Below, in pieces: positions 32,613-41,102 of a stretch of DNA of 64,000 nucleotides; the stretch's first letter is position 1; each line of letters starts with the position of its first letter. The stretch spans positions 1,206,501 to 1,270,500 of the forward strand of contig NZ_CP045354.1 of the NCBI RefSeq assembly GCF_009363435.1. The letters run 5' to 3'. Source of the DNA: Labrenzia sp. THAF82. Its GTDB lineage: Bacteria > Pseudomonadota > Alphaproteobacteria > Rhizobiales > Stappiaceae. Both the position numbers and the translations under genes were made by a program. The notes beneath the pieces were generated by a model. That model was not told where the DNA came from and searched no databases. It saw only the letters and a program-made list of their open reading frames with translations.

Positions 32613-34421
32613 CTAAACCGCCTCGGCCTGCCTTTCCGCATCGAATTGCAGGCGAGCAAGTTTGGCATATAGCCCGCCCGCCGCGCTCAGATCCGCGTGC
32701 GTACCGGTCTCTGCAATGCGCCCTTCGTCCATGACAACAATGCGGTCCGCCTTGAGAACCGTGGCGAGACGGTGCGCAATGACGAGCGTCGTTCGGCCTT
32801 TCATCAACTGGTCTAGCGCTTTTTGAACCAGTCTCTCGCTTTCTGCATCTAGCGCGCTCGTGGCTTCATCCAGCAAAAGAACGGGTGCATCTTTCAAGAC
32901 GGCTCGGGCAATTGCGATCCGCTGACGCTGCCCTCCTGAAAGGGTTACGCCGCGTTCGCCGACCAGAGTGTCATAGCCGTCGCTCATCGCTGCAATGAAC
33001 GGGTCCGCCAAAGCAGCTTTCGCCGCAGCAATCACCTCTTCTCTGCTGGCATCCGGACGGCCATAGGCGATGTTCTCTGCAATGCTTGCTCCGAAGACCG
33101 CCGTGTCCTGCGGAACAAGGGCAATCTGTTGACGCAGACCCTTTGGATCGAGCTGTTTCAGGTCCACACCGTTCAACCGAATGATGCCCGTTGCCGGATC
33201 GTAGAACCTCATCAGCAGATTAAAGAGTGTCGATTTGCCTGCACCGGATGGGCCGACCACGGCAACGGTTTCACCTGGAGCGATATCCAGTGACAGGTCT
33301 TTCACGACCGGCATGTGCTCCGCATTGCGATAGGCGAAGGAAACATCATCGAAGGAAATGGACCCGCGTGGCTCGGCCGGGAGGATGGCCGGTGTAGCCG
33401 GAGCACTGATCTCCGATTCAATATCCAGCAGTTCAGACAGCCGTTCTGCAGCGCCAGCAGCTTGCGACAGCTCGCCCCAGACTTCCGAAAGCGTTGCGAG
33501 TGACCCGGCGGCAAGAATTGAATAGAGCAGGAACTGGCTGAGCTCCCCGCCGGTGATCCGCCCCGAAAAGACGTCGCTGGCACCAATCCACAAGACGGCA
33601 ACGATGCTGGCACCTATTACCATGATTGCGAAACCGGTCAGTGCGGCGCGCGCCATAATGGCTTTGCGCGCTGCCTGAAAAGCTGCTTCCACTGCACTGC
33701 CGTAGCGGTCCGCGCTTCTGGATTCATGAGTGAAGGCCTGCAAGGTTTTCACGGAACCAAGCATCTCGCCTGCATAGGCCGATGCATCAGCCAATGTGTC
33801 CTGTGCAAAGCGTGACCGTTTGCGAACCTGTCGTCCGAAACCCAGGATCGGGACCAGGATTACGGGAATGGCTGCCAGAACGATGACGGACAGCCGCGGG
33901 CTGGTGACGACCATCATGACCGAAGCCCCGGCGAACATAATGAAATTGCGCATCGCCTGCGATGCACTTGCCCCGAAGGCAGACTTTATTTGCGTTGTGT
34001 CAGCAGTCAGCCGCGAGAGTATCTCGCCTGATTTTGCAGTGTCATAGAAGGTAGGGCTGAGTTGCGTCAGGTGTGCGAACACGTCCGAGCGGAGTTCTGC
34101 GACCACACGTTCGCCGATCCACATGACCAGGAAGTATCGCACAGCGCTGGCAGTCGCCAGGGCACAGACCACACCGACCAGAACCGCAAAATAGGAGTTC
34201 ACCAACGCCGGGTCATCCGCTCCGAAACCAAAATCGATCATGCGGCGAACAGCGTTGGGCAGTATGAGTGTGATGACGGCAGCAGAGAACAGGGCAACCA
34301 ACGCACCGATGGCCATACCCTTGTGCTTGCGAAGATAGGGGATCAATCGCGTCAAAGGCTTCAGCGATCTGCGAACAGATTTCCGGTCTTGCTGCGTTTG
34401 TGATGCAGGGGCGTCGGCCAC
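32613..34421 (-). CDS. ABC exporter, fused permease and ATPase (MsbA/lipid-type)
   Basis: A 602-residue half-transporter: six membrane helices in about residues 30-320 and an ATPase domain with Walker A GPSGAGKST, Q-loop PQDTAVF, signature LSGGQRQRIAIARA, Walker B VLLLDEATSALD and switch His in VIAHRLAT. Such proteins form homodimers that export lipids, drugs or peptides. The start is GTG at 34421, with GAGGAGAG closely upstream. It converges on the SDR gene (28-base gap) and is divergent from rpmE. No accessory gene suggests the substrate. Confidence 0.92.
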   Translation of the reverse strand: MADAPASQTQQDRKSVRRSLKPLTRLIPYLRKHKGMAIGALVALFSAAVITLILPNAVRRMIDFGFGADDPALVNSYFAVLVGVVCALATASAVRYFLVMWIGERVVAELRSDVFAHLTQLSPTFYDTAKSGEILSRLTADTTQIKSAFGASASQAMRNFIMFAGASVMMVVTSPRLSVIVLAAIPVILVPILGFGRQVRKRSRFAQDTLADASAYAGEMLGSVKTLQAFTHESRSADRYGSAVEAAFQAARKAIMARAALTGFAIMVIGASIVAVLWIGASDVFSGRITGGELSQFLLYSILAAGSLATLSEVWGELSQAAGAAERLSELLDIESEISAPATPAILPAEPRGSISFDDVSFAYRNAEHMPVVKDLSLDIAPGETVAVVGPSGAGKSTLFNLLMRFYDPATGIIRLNGVDLKQLDPKGLRQQIALVPQDTAVFGASIAENIAYGRPDASREEVIAAAKAALADPFIAAMSDGYDTLVGERGVTLSGGQRQRIAIARAVLKDAPVLLLDEATSALDAESERLVQKALDQLMKGRTTLVIAHRLATVLKADRIVVMDEGRIAETGTHADLSAAGGLYAKLARLQFDAERQAEAV

Positions 34422-34583
34422 AAGTCTCTCCTCATGCTTTTCAAGCCGTCTTTAGCATGTTCCGCAAAAGGCTCAATGGCATTGATCAAGTTCTATGGAA
34501 ACTGCGCTGATTGGGTAATTTATTTTGATATCGCTATTTGAAACAGATGTTTGAGATTGAGAGGATTTGCCCGATTTTGCCTC

Positions 34584-34612
34584 TTGTTTTGCACTCCACC
34601 TTGGGGTATATC
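34584..34612 (+). promoter_or_regulatory. Likely rpmE promoter
   Basis: TTGTTT (34584-34589), a 17-base spacer, and TATATC (34607-34612). The -10 lies inside the inverted repeat GGGGTATATCCCC (34603-34615), which may be an operator. It gives a leader of about 110 nt before rpmE. Otherwise the 308-base gap shows nothing. Confidence 0.5.
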
Positions 34613-34729
34613 CCCGCCACATGTTTCTGAGGGCGGCGTCCGCAACCGGATCGGCGGCCCTTTACTACGTTTTACGCCAAGATAACGACTTTCCCTGAAA
34701 GACCATCCTGGTGTTTGAAAGGACCGGCC

Positions 34730-34954
34730 ATGAAAGCGGATATCCATCCCGACTACCACACCATCAAGGTCGTCATGACCGATGGTACCGAATTCACCAC
34801 CCGCTCCACCTATGGATCGGAAGGCGATACACTGCAGTTGGACATCGACCCGACGTCTCACCCGGCTTGGACCGGTGGTGACCGTCAGCTGATGGACCGC
34901 GGTGGACGCGTATCGCGCTTCAAAAACAAGTTTGCTGGTTTCCTCGGTTCCTAA
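34730..34954 (+). CDS. rpmE: 50S ribosomal protein L31 (bL31), zinc-free form
   Basis: A 74-residue bL31: [46 protein letters not shown] and the end [14 protein letters not shown] are family features. The two CxxC zinc sites are absent, so this is the zinc-free alphaproteobacterial type. It bridges the large and small subunits. The ATG at 34730 follows AAAGGA at 7 bases; the in-frame ATG 15 bases upstream is not supported by the family. A strong terminator follows. Confidence 0.96.
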   Translation: MKADIHPDYHTIKVVMTDGTEFTTRSTYGSEGDTLQLDIDPTSHPAWTGGDRQLMDRGGRVSRFKNKFAGFLGS

Positions 34955-34980
34955 TCACCGATCCACAGCCTTGATAGAAA

Positions 34981-35006
34981 AACCCGGCTCTTGCCGGGTT
35001 TTTTTG
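34981..35006 (+). terminator. Rho-independent terminator after rpmE
   Basis: AACCCGGC-TCTT-GCCGGGTT followed by five T. Confidence 0.93.
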
Positions 35007-35181
35007 TGCTTTGAAAAGGTATCTCTTTGGATGCCCGGCGGTTTGGTCTTGCGGTCCGTTTCTGTCTGCAAGAAAGTCTACAGCCGATTGTGCTGTCGAA
35101 CCGGGAACACGCGCGCTGCCAAATTGGTTCTCCCAATTCGCACGGATCTCAATTGAGTTTTCGACGAGCTGCCTGTTGATC

Positions 35182-36063
35182 TTAAGAGGTTTTATTGCGC
35201 CTTGGTTTGGCGTTGTCAGACCAGCCAGGAGGCATGAAAATTCTTCCAAGCCGCAATTTCATCGGGCCTGGCCGGAAAACCTCCTTCAGCATAAGCGCAG
35301 TTTCACTGAAATTGATCACAAAGGGATTTGACGAGCCGACAGGTTTGGTAATTCCGAAAAGGACTTCTTCTGTTTCTGGTGCATAGGTGCCGAACAGCTT
35401 GTCCCAGATGATCAGAATCCCGCCGAAATTCTTATCAAGATAGATCCGGTTGCGGCCATGATGGACGCGATGGTTCGAGGGGGTGTTGAGCACCGCGTCG
35501 AGAATTCGAACCTTTCCGAATTTTTCAGTGTGGATCCAGGATTGATAGGCAATCACGACAGCCAAAGCGCCAATCACCTGCGCGGGATCAAATCCTATGA
35601 CGACCATGGGAACAAAGAAAATCCAGGTGAACAAGGCCTCGACCCAGGCCAAACGCAACGCAGTGCTGAAGTTGAACTCAGGCGAAGAGTGGTGAACGCT
35701 GTGATAGGTCCACAGCAGGCGAACGCGATGCTCACATCGGTGCATCCAATAATATGTCAGATCGGCCAGTAGCACTGCCAAAAGCCAGGACCACCAGGAC
35801 AGGGATACCTCCGAAACGGCAAGTTTCTCTGACGCAAAGATGCCGACAACGAATATTGCGCCAAACGCCAATCGCTCCAGAACACTGTTGACTATCGAAA
35901 TGAAAATGTTTGCGCCGGTTTCTTTCAAGGACTTTCGGTATCCGGAAAAGACATCCCACGCTGCCTCGGAAACCAGCATCAGGAGGAAGACAAGACCGAT
36001 CATCTCGATGACGGAGAAAACCGGATCCACAACGGACAATCGCAACTCGATATTATCAAACAT
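35182..36063 (-). CDS. Sterol desaturase/fatty acid hydroxylase superfamily membrane enzyme
   Basis: A 293-residue inner membrane di-iron oxygenase. The histidine motifs are HRCEH, HSVHH and HRVHHG, spaced as expected around four membrane helices (residues about 20-45, 55-75, 90-105 and 155-185). Such enzymes hydroxylate or desaturate fatty acids, sterols, hopanoid-like lipids or ornithine lipids with oxygen; the exact substrate is unknown. ATG 36063 follows GAGG at 6 bases (a GTG sits 3 bases earlier). It is divergent from a TetR regulator gene, with a perfect operator in the gap just upstream of its start, so repression by that TetR is likely. Confidence 0.88.
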   Translation of the reverse strand: MFDNIELRLSVVDPVFSVIEMIGLVFLLMLVSEAAWDVFSGYRKSLKETGANIFISIVNSVLERLAFGAIFVVGIFASEKLAVSEVSLSWWSWLLAVLLADLTYYWMHRCEHRVRLLWTYHSVHHSSPEFNFSTALRLAWVEALFTWIFFVPMVVIGFDPAQVIGALAVVIAYQSWIHTEKFGKVRILDAVLNTPSNHRVHHGRNRIYLDKNFGGILIIWDKLFGTYAPETEEVLFGITKPVGSSNPFVINFSETALMLKEVFRPGPMKLRLGRIFMPPGWSDNAKPRRNKTS

Positions 36064-36078
36064 CACAAACCTCGATAA

Positions 36079-36098
36079 AAACGAACGTTCGTTCGTTT
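36079..36098 (+). promoter_or_regulatory. TetR-type operator between the desaturase and TetR genes
   Basis: AAACGAACG-TT-CGTTCGTTT: a perfect 9-bp inverted repeat separated by 2 bases, 16 bases upstream of the desaturase start. The ACGAACG core is common in operators of fatty acid-linked TetR proteins. Placed where bound protein would block a desaturase leader or promoter and perhaps its own. Confidence 0.75.
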
Positions 36099-36199
36099 AA
36101 GTATTATCATGTTGCCTGAATTGCAAGTGCGCTCAAAACCTGAAATGAGAACTGCAGGTAGCTTCAACGCAGAAACATCAACAGTCCACGGTAGTGCAG

Positions 36200-36793
36200 A
36201 TGATGGAAAAGAAACCGGAACTGTCCCTTCGCGAGGAAAAGACAGCGCGTCGACGCCGTCTGATCATCGAGGCAGCTGCGACGCTTTTCATCCTCAAGGG
36301 GTTCCATCAGACGGGCATGCGCGACATAGCTGGCCAGGCTGAGATAAGCCTTGGAAACCTCTACAATCATTTCAAGGGAAAGCATGAAATTATTGCAGCC
36401 ATCTCCGAGATAGAAGCTGTAGATATGGAACCACTGCTAAGTCGTCTGGAGAGTGCCCAGGTTAGCGATAGCGCTGCTTTAATCGAGTTTGCGGAAGCCT
36501 ATTTCGCAGTCTGTTGCTCGCCGGCAAATGCAGCTCTGAGTGCGGAAATCGTTGCGGAGACCTTCAGAAATCCGGATATCGGCAAAGTTTTTTCGGGTAC
36601 GAGAAAGCGATTGATCGATGCGCTTGAAGAACATGTACCCGACCATTATTCAAAACGGACCGCAACAGCAGGCCTCGTTCTCGATCTGATCGAAAGAGCG
36701 GGACAAAGTGCGGTTGGAACCAGCGAAGCGTCGCAAAGCGACATCAAGACCGCCTTGCTGGAAGTTATAGGACGTCTGGTTGAGCGCTCATGA
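36200..36793 (+). CDS. TetR/AcrR family transcriptional regulator
   Basis: A 197-198-residue repressor. The N-terminal HTH is at about residues 15-60 (RRRLIIEAAATLFILKGFHQ, TGMRDIAGQAEISLGNLYNHF), followed by a helical ligand and dimer domain. The recognition helix segment SLGNLYNHFKGKHEI is standard for the family. The start is ambiguous: GTG at 36194, ATG at 36200 and ATG at 36203 all fit and none has a strong ribosome site. Regulates the divergent membrane oxygenase gene, most likely, through the operator at 36079-36098; the ligand is probably a fatty acid or acyl-CoA, an inference from the target. Confidence 0.9.
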   Translation: MMEKKPELSLREEKTARRRRLIIEAAATLFILKGFHQTGMRDIAGQAEISLGNLYNHFKGKHEIIAAISEIEAVDMEPLLSRLESAQVSDSAALIEFAEAYFAVCCSPANAALSAEIVAETFRNPDIGKVFSGTRKRLIDALEEHVPDHYSKRTATAGLVLDLIERAGQSAVGTSEASQSDIKTALLEVIGRLVERS

Positions 36794-36883
36794 TTACTGG
36801 GCGGCGCTGAGGTCTCTGGCAAAAGACGCTAGCAAACTTTCGGCTTCCGAGTGTGCTTCGCTCCTCATGGATCGAGCGAGTGA

Positions 36884-36908
36884 TAAAAAAAGCCGCCAAT
36901 TGGCGGCT
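36884..36908 (-). terminator. Rho-independent terminator after rcdA
   Basis: AGCCGCCAATTGGCGGCT is a perfect palindrome-type stem; on the minus strand it is followed by seven T. Confidence 0.9.
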
Positions 36909-36934
36909 CTTCGTGTTCATCGGTCGAAGATCGC

Positions 36935-37477
36935 TTAGCCGAGATTTCCGAATGCCGCGTGCAGCTGGTTGATTTGCGAGGCGACCGGGTTGTCGTTGTT
37001 GGCTTCCTCGGTCTGCGGTTCGTCACCGCCGCGGTAGAGCATCTTGTCCAGGTGCACAACGCGTTCCTGCAGGCGTGTCGAACGACCGACCAGGTCGCGC
37101 AAAGTTTCGGGAAGTTCGTCCCATGACGGTCCGCCGGTTGCGCTGCTGAGCTTGTCCAGGCGCACCTTGTTCTTTTCGCTGCCAGCCTGCTCGCGAGACA
37201 TTTCGCCCTCGTTCACAGCTCTTTGGAGCAAAAGCCAGGATGCAAGCTGCATCAGACGCGTTGTCAGGCGCATGGATTCTGTTGCGTAGGCCAATGATGC
37301 CGGACGGGGCAACTCCTTGGCTTCCTCGCGGCCGGAGCCATCCAAATACATGGCGGTCTCTTCAACCAGTGACATGCCTTCCTGAAACAGGGTCTGGAAA
37401 TTGTCAGAACTGGCAAGATGATGAGCGATGTGTACGGTGCCAATCGCTTCTTCGGCTGTTTTGATGTCTTCCGTCAT
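36935..37477 (-). CDS. rcdA: ClpXP adaptor RcdA (DUF1465)
   Basis: A 180-residue, all-helical protein. FQTLFQEGMSLVEETAMYLD, then ATESMRLTTRLMQLASWLLL, then QRAVNEGEMSREQA match RcdA of Caulobacter, the adaptor that with CpdR and PopA links CtrA and other proteins to ClpXP at the cell pole. The last 30 residues (from GGDEPQTEEANND) are low-complexity, and a disordered C-terminus is known to matter in the family. The monocistronic transcript ends at the terminator just after the stop. The cpdR gene is encoded 31 kb to the left in this window. Confidence 0.93.
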   Translation of the reverse strand: MTEDIKTAEEAIGTVHIAHHLASSDNFQTLFQEGMSLVEETAMYLDGSGREEAKELPRPASLAYATESMRLTTRLMQLASWLLLQRAVNEGEMSREQAGSEKNKVRLDKLSSATGGPSWDELPETLRDLVGRSTRLQERVVHLDKMLYRGGDEPQTEEANNDNPVASQINQLHAAFGNLG

Positions 37478-37677
37478 AGGATTGCTACGCCTCAGTTACT
37501 CTCCCGGTTCGACTTGCATTTTTATCATTGCTTGTCCCGAAACATGTCATTTCGGGGCAGGTGTCCCTTTTTGGAACGATGCAGGTCTTCGTACCAACTA
37601 CTGAGCAATCTCCATGCCAAACTCGCTCAAATGTGGCCCTTAACCAGAACGGTATGAGGATACCATGAGCGTGGCCT

Positions 37678-37774
37678 AAAAAAAAAGAGCCGCACGGTTG
37701 CGGCTCTGAAGTCTTTAACAGGGAGGCGTCAAACAGAGTGGACAGGAGCCACTCACATCCAGATGACTGGATAT
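37678..37774 (-). ncRNA. Candidate small RNA with exposed anti-Shine-Dalgarno motifs
   Basis: Found in an otherwise empty gap (37478-37894). On the minus strand, TATAAA (37780-37785) is a good -10 (the -35 is weak) and would start an RNA at about 37774. The RNA then folds as ATCCAG-TCAT-CTGGAT; GAGTGG-CUCCUGU-CCACUC, with the CCU motif in its loop; an unpaired stretch containing GCCUCCCUG; and the terminator AGAGCCGCA-ACCG-TGCGGCTCT with nine U. This is the same plan as the mmgR-like RNA and as the alpha-r14/cuckoo group of Rhizobiales. I cannot assign it to one family. Confidence 0.6.
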
Positions 37775-37894
37775 ACAAATTTATACTTTGGAAAGATTAA
37801 TAAGAGGTAAACGAGTAAATTTTTACCTAGCTGATTTACCTTGTTAATCGTCTAGTTCTCAGATTTAGTTCAAAGACTGTAATAAATGCCAAGG

Positions 37895-38092
37895 CTATTT
37901 CTGAAAGAACGAGTTCGCCGCATCGCGAATAGTACCTCGTTGTTCGAGTTCTTTCTGCGTACGGTTAATTTCTTCCCGTAAGGCCTCTATCCGCTCATTA
38001 AGATCGTTTTCCGAATGACGTGAAAGATCCTCGCCCACGGTGATGGGGTCGGCCTCAGGTTTTTTGGGGACATCTTCGTCAAATAGGCTCAT
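37895..38092 (-). CDS. DUF1192 family small protein
   Basis: A 65-residue protein: SLFDEDVPKKPEADPITVGE, then DLSRHSENDLNERIEALREE, ending in RDAANSFFQK. The FDED start, LSxxSxxDLxERI helix and AANSFF end define DUF1192. The ATG at 38092 has GGGGAAGGAA upstream; longer in-frame ORFs extending to 38185 have no ribosome site. A predicted coiled coil occupies residues 30-55. Function unknown. It is divergent from the quinone oxidoreductase gene, an arrangement I believe recurs in rhizobia. Confidence 0.88.
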   Translation of the reverse strand: MSLFDEDVPKKPEADPITVGEDLSRHSENDLNERIEALREEINRTQKELEQRGTIRDAANSFFQK

Positions 38093-38241
38093 TGTTTCCT
38101 TCCCCGGAATGTGAGACGCAGGAACGACAAGGACCGGTTCAAAAAAGTTGGACACGTTCAAATCGGCCGATTGCCAATTTACCATAGTCCGGCCATCGAG
38201 CAGTGGACCAGTCCCAAAATGAACCAGAAGGAACGATCTTC

Positions 38242-39246
38242 ATGCAAAAATTGCCGGTTAGCATGTCTGTTGTTGCAATTTCGGAAGCAGGCGGTCCGGA
38301 CGTATTGCAGCTTGAGGAGCGTCCCGTTCCGGAGCCGGGTGTCGGCGAAGTTCTGATCCGTGTGCATGCTGCCGGCGTGAATCGGCCCGATGTCCTCCAG
38401 CGAGTGGGGGCCTATCCACCACCTAAAGGGGCCTCGGATCTGCCTGGCCTTGAAGTGTCGGGAGAGATTGTTGCGTGCGGAGAAAGCGCTAACGGTCACA
38501 AGATTGGCGATATGGTAACAGCGCTTGCGCCTGGAGGTGGATATGCCGCCTACTGCAAAGTGCCTGCAGGTCACGCGCTTGCAGTCCCCCGGGGACTGTC
38601 AATGATCGAAGCTGCGGCCCTTCCGGAAACCTTCTTCACTGTTTGGTCGAACGTGTTCGATCGATGCGGATTGGCCAGTGGTGAAAGGTTTCTTGTCCAT
38701 GGCGGAACATCCGGTATCGGAACAACCGCCATTCAATTGGCAAAGGCGTTCGGTGCCGAAGTCTTCACGACTGTCGGATCGGAAGAAAAGGCAGAAGCCG
38801 TTCGTGCTTTGGGCGCTGACCACGCAATCGTCTATCGGGAGCAAGCCTTTGAAAAGGCGATCCTTGAGATCACGAATGGTGAGGGAGTGAATGTGATCCT
38901 CGACATGGTTGGCGGCGACTATGTTGAGAGAAACTGGAAAGCCGCCGCAGTCGAGGGACGGATATGCCAGATCGCCACATTGAATGGACTTTCAGAGAAG
39001 GTGAATTTCTCCCGTCTGATGGTCAAGCGGTTGACACACACGGGATCAACTTTGCGACCTCGCAGCGATGCTTTTAAATCGGCGATTGCCGAGAACCTCA
39101 AGACGAGGGTCTGGCCGATGCTCGAATCGGGAAATATCAAGCCGATTATGGATTCCACGTTTCCACTTGACCAGGCAGCCGATGCGCATCGGCGCATGGA
39201 AAGCTCTGGGCACATTGGCAAAATCGTTCTGACGATGGACGTGTGA
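38242..39246 (+). CDS. NAD(P)H quinone oxidoreductase, zinc-free MDR family
   Basis: A 334-residue medium-chain reductase without zinc ligands. The N-terminal GroES-like domain (VGEVLIRVHAAGVNRPDVLQR, PGLEVSGEIVACGE) and the Rossmann half (FLVHGGTSGIGTTAIQLAKAFGAEV, GADHAIVYRE) are typical for the PIG3/QOR group, which reduces quinones with NADPH. I use ATG 38242, preceded by GAAGGAA at 9 bases; the earlier in-frame start at 38203 is unsupported. A DUF1013 gene follows after 153 bases. Confidence 0.92.
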   Translation: MQKLPVSMSVVAISEAGGPDVLQLEERPVPEPGVGEVLIRVHAAGVNRPDVLQRVGAYPPPKGASDLPGLEVSGEIVACGESANGHKIGDMVTALAPGGGYAAYCKVPAGHALAVPRGLSMIEAAALPETFFTVWSNVFDRCGLASGERFLVHGGTSGIGTTAIQLAKAFGAEVFTTVGSEEKAEAVRALGADHAIVYREQAFEKAILEITNGEGVNVILDMVGGDYVERNWKAAAVEGRICQIATLNGLSEKVNFSRLMVKRLTHTGSTLRPRSDAFKSAIAENLKTRVWPMLESGNIKPIMDSTFPLDQAADAHRRMESSGHIGKIVLTMDV

Positions 39247-39399
39247 TAGTCCCGCAGGATCGGGAAGACGCAAAGATTGCCTTCCTATTTGCGTTTCCCC
39301 CGCGTTTTCACTATATTCCGCCCACTTCCCATTAAAGATAAATGGAACACTGCTTTTTCGCCCCGCCGGGCGAGGGAGCCGATGAGAGGAATTTACCCG

Positions 39400-40212
39400 A
39401 TGGCGAACACGCCGCTTATGCCAAAGGCAACCGCCGTCTGGCTCGTGGACAACACCGCGTTGAGCTTCACGCAGATTGCGTCCTTCTGCAAACTGCATCC
39501 GCTCGAAGTGAAAGCGATTGCCGACGGAGAAGCCGCCCAGGGCATCAAGGGCCTTGATCCGATCCTGACCGGACAGTTGAGCCGTGAAGAGGTTGAAAAA
39601 GCCCAGAACGACCCGAACTACCAGCTGAAGCTTCAGGGGTCGAAAGTGGTCGTGCCGGAATCAAAGCGCAAAGGGCCACGTTATACGCCTGTTTCACGGC
39701 GCCAGGACCGTCCGAATGCAATCCTCTGGCTTGTGCGCAATCATCCGGAACTGAAAGATGCGCAGATCATGCGCCTGGTTGGCACCACCAAACCGACTAT
39801 TGCCGCAATTCGCGACCGGACGCATTGGAATTCCGCCAACCTGACACCGTCTGATCCTGTGACACTCGGCCTGTGCAGCCAGCTGGAGCTGGATATGGAA
39901 GTTGAGAAGGGAGCCAAGAATGCTCCGCAGCCGATGGCTGGTGAGCCGGTCGAAAGGTTGATGCCGGTCGAAGAAACGACCAATGAAGACGCAATCGCTG
40001 CCGCATTCTCCTTTGACCCGAGCCAACCGGTCAAACGTGAGGAAGAAGAAGAAATCGATGCGGACGCCGTCTTTGCGAATCTCGGTTCACTGAAGAGCGA
40101 TGAGAGTGAAGTCGGCGAAGAGGGCGATGCGCCTGCAAGCGAAGACGCGACGGCTGAAACTGACGATGATGTAGCTGAAGGCGAAGAAACTGAAGGCGAA
40201 GAGACCAAGTAA
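39400..40212 (+). CDS. DUF1013 protein, cell-cycle regulator TrcR type
   Basis: A 270-residue protein. The N-terminal half is highly conserved (TPLMPKATAVWLVDNTALSF, FCKLHPLEVKAIADGE, IKGLDPILTGQLSREE, DAQIMRLVGTTKPTIAAIRD) and looks like an HTH-type DNA-binding or polymerase-binding fold; the C-terminal 90 residues are acidic and unstructured. The family is alphaproteobacterial and, as I recall, is annotated as the cell-cycle transcription regulator TrcR. MANTPLM at 39400 is the usual family start and follows AGAGGA; an alternative ATG at 39382 adds six residues and also has a good ribosome site (GAGGGAG). A terminator follows. Confidence 0.85.
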   Translation: MANTPLMPKATAVWLVDNTALSFTQIASFCKLHPLEVKAIADGEAAQGIKGLDPILTGQLSREEVEKAQNDPNYQLKLQGSKVVVPESKRKGPRYTPVSRRQDRPNAILWLVRNHPELKDAQIMRLVGTTKPTIAAIRDRTHWNSANLTPSDPVTLGLCSQLELDMEVEKGAKNAPQPMAGEPVERLMPVEETTNEDAIAAAFSFDPSQPVKREEEEEIDADAVFANLGSLKSDESEVGEEGDAPASEDATAETDDDVAEGEETEGEETK

Positions 40213-40236
40213 TCGGTTCCTCGCTCGCTCGATCAG

Positions 40237-40269
40237 AACCGTCGGCTGTTTGCAGCCGGCGGTTTTTTT
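40237..40269 (+). terminator. Rho-independent terminator after the DUF1013 gene
   Basis: AACCGTCGGCTG-TTTG-CAGCCGGCGGTT with one T-G pair, followed by seven T. Confidence 0.92.
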
Positions 40270-40353
40270 GTGCCTGGCAATCGACCATTGTCGCCGTTAT
40301 CAGGCCGCTACCTTGCCGTAGGTTTTGCCCTTACCCCAGCCACGAGTGCTGTT

Positions 40354-41049
40354 TCAAGAGGCTTTGTTGCGCTTGACGCGGCCGATTTGGATGTTGCTGT
40401 TCTCGCCGATCGCAAATCGCATGCAATAGAAGATAACAACCAGGCTCAAAACCAGCCAAAGACCGCCCCAGAACACGGTTGGCAGGCCGAACTCCTCTGA
40501 CAGCATATAGGCATCTGAACGCAATCCTGATCTTCGGATTGTGTCGTCGAATATGTCGTAGGGGACGTAAAAGATGCTCGACAAGCCGATGACCCGAAGC
40601 ACCATGTCGTTGATTTCGAGGCTTAAAAATCGAGCGATTGCGAGCATTCCAAGTCCCGTGACCGTGCAAAAGAGCAACGGGAACCAGTCACGGATGTAGA
40701 GCAATGTGACCAGAAGCATGACGACGCCGAACAGTGCCAGGATTTGACGATCGAAATCGGTGCGCAGCGCGAGCATCAAAAGTCCGGCACCCAGGATCAG
40801 CGAGCCAAGATATCCGGCAGACAAGATTATGAACCTGCTGCCGCCACTCGAGATCACATGCCCGCCCTGGTTTGGCGACAATGAGAGGTCGAGCACCGTG
40901 CCTCCGGTCAGGATGGCAGCAATGGCATGAGACAGCTCGTGCAGGAACACAATCAGGATTTTAAGCGGAATGACGAGAGGTGTGTTCCACAGCAGGAACA
41001 GCACCACCATGATCAATATCAGCTGCCAGTGGTTCTTCAGGATCTGCAT
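40354..41049 (-). CDS. M50-type membrane metallopeptidase-like protein
   Basis: A 231-residue membrane protein with six or so helices. The zinc site HELSH (His37, Glu38, His41) lies in helix 2 (LIVFLHELSHAIAAILTGG), followed by PNQGGHVISSGG, the pattern of the M50B/site-2-protease-like group (PF13398 type). A second typical NPxDG-type ligand motif is not obvious (NDMVLRV and DIFDDTIRR hold aspartates), so peptidase activity is not certain. The start is uncertain: ATG 41049 lacks a good ribosome site and the frame is open to TTG at 41085. It lies 54 bases after the DUF1801 gene on the same strand. Confidence 0.8.
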   Translation of the reverse strand: MQILKNHWQLILIMVVLFLLWNTPLVIPLKILIVFLHELSHAIAAILTGGTVLDLSLSPNQGGHVISSGGSRFIILSAGYLGSLILGAGLLMLALRTDFDRQILALFGVVMLLVTLLYIRDWFPLLFCTVTGLGMLAIARFLSLEINDMVLRVIGLSSIFYVPYDIFDDTIRRSGLRSDAYMLSEEFGLPTVFWGGLWLVLSLVVIFYCMRFAIGENSNIQIGRVKRNKAS

Positions 41050-41102
41050 GCCATCTGAAAGGCCTTGGCGATAAGCAAAAGTCAAGCAGGTTGAGAATCC
41101 GC

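Noticed and set aside
37485-37778. A 97-residue minus-strand ORF upstream of rcdA.
   Set aside because: It crosses a strong terminator and the candidate small RNA, has an uneven composition and no ribosome site.
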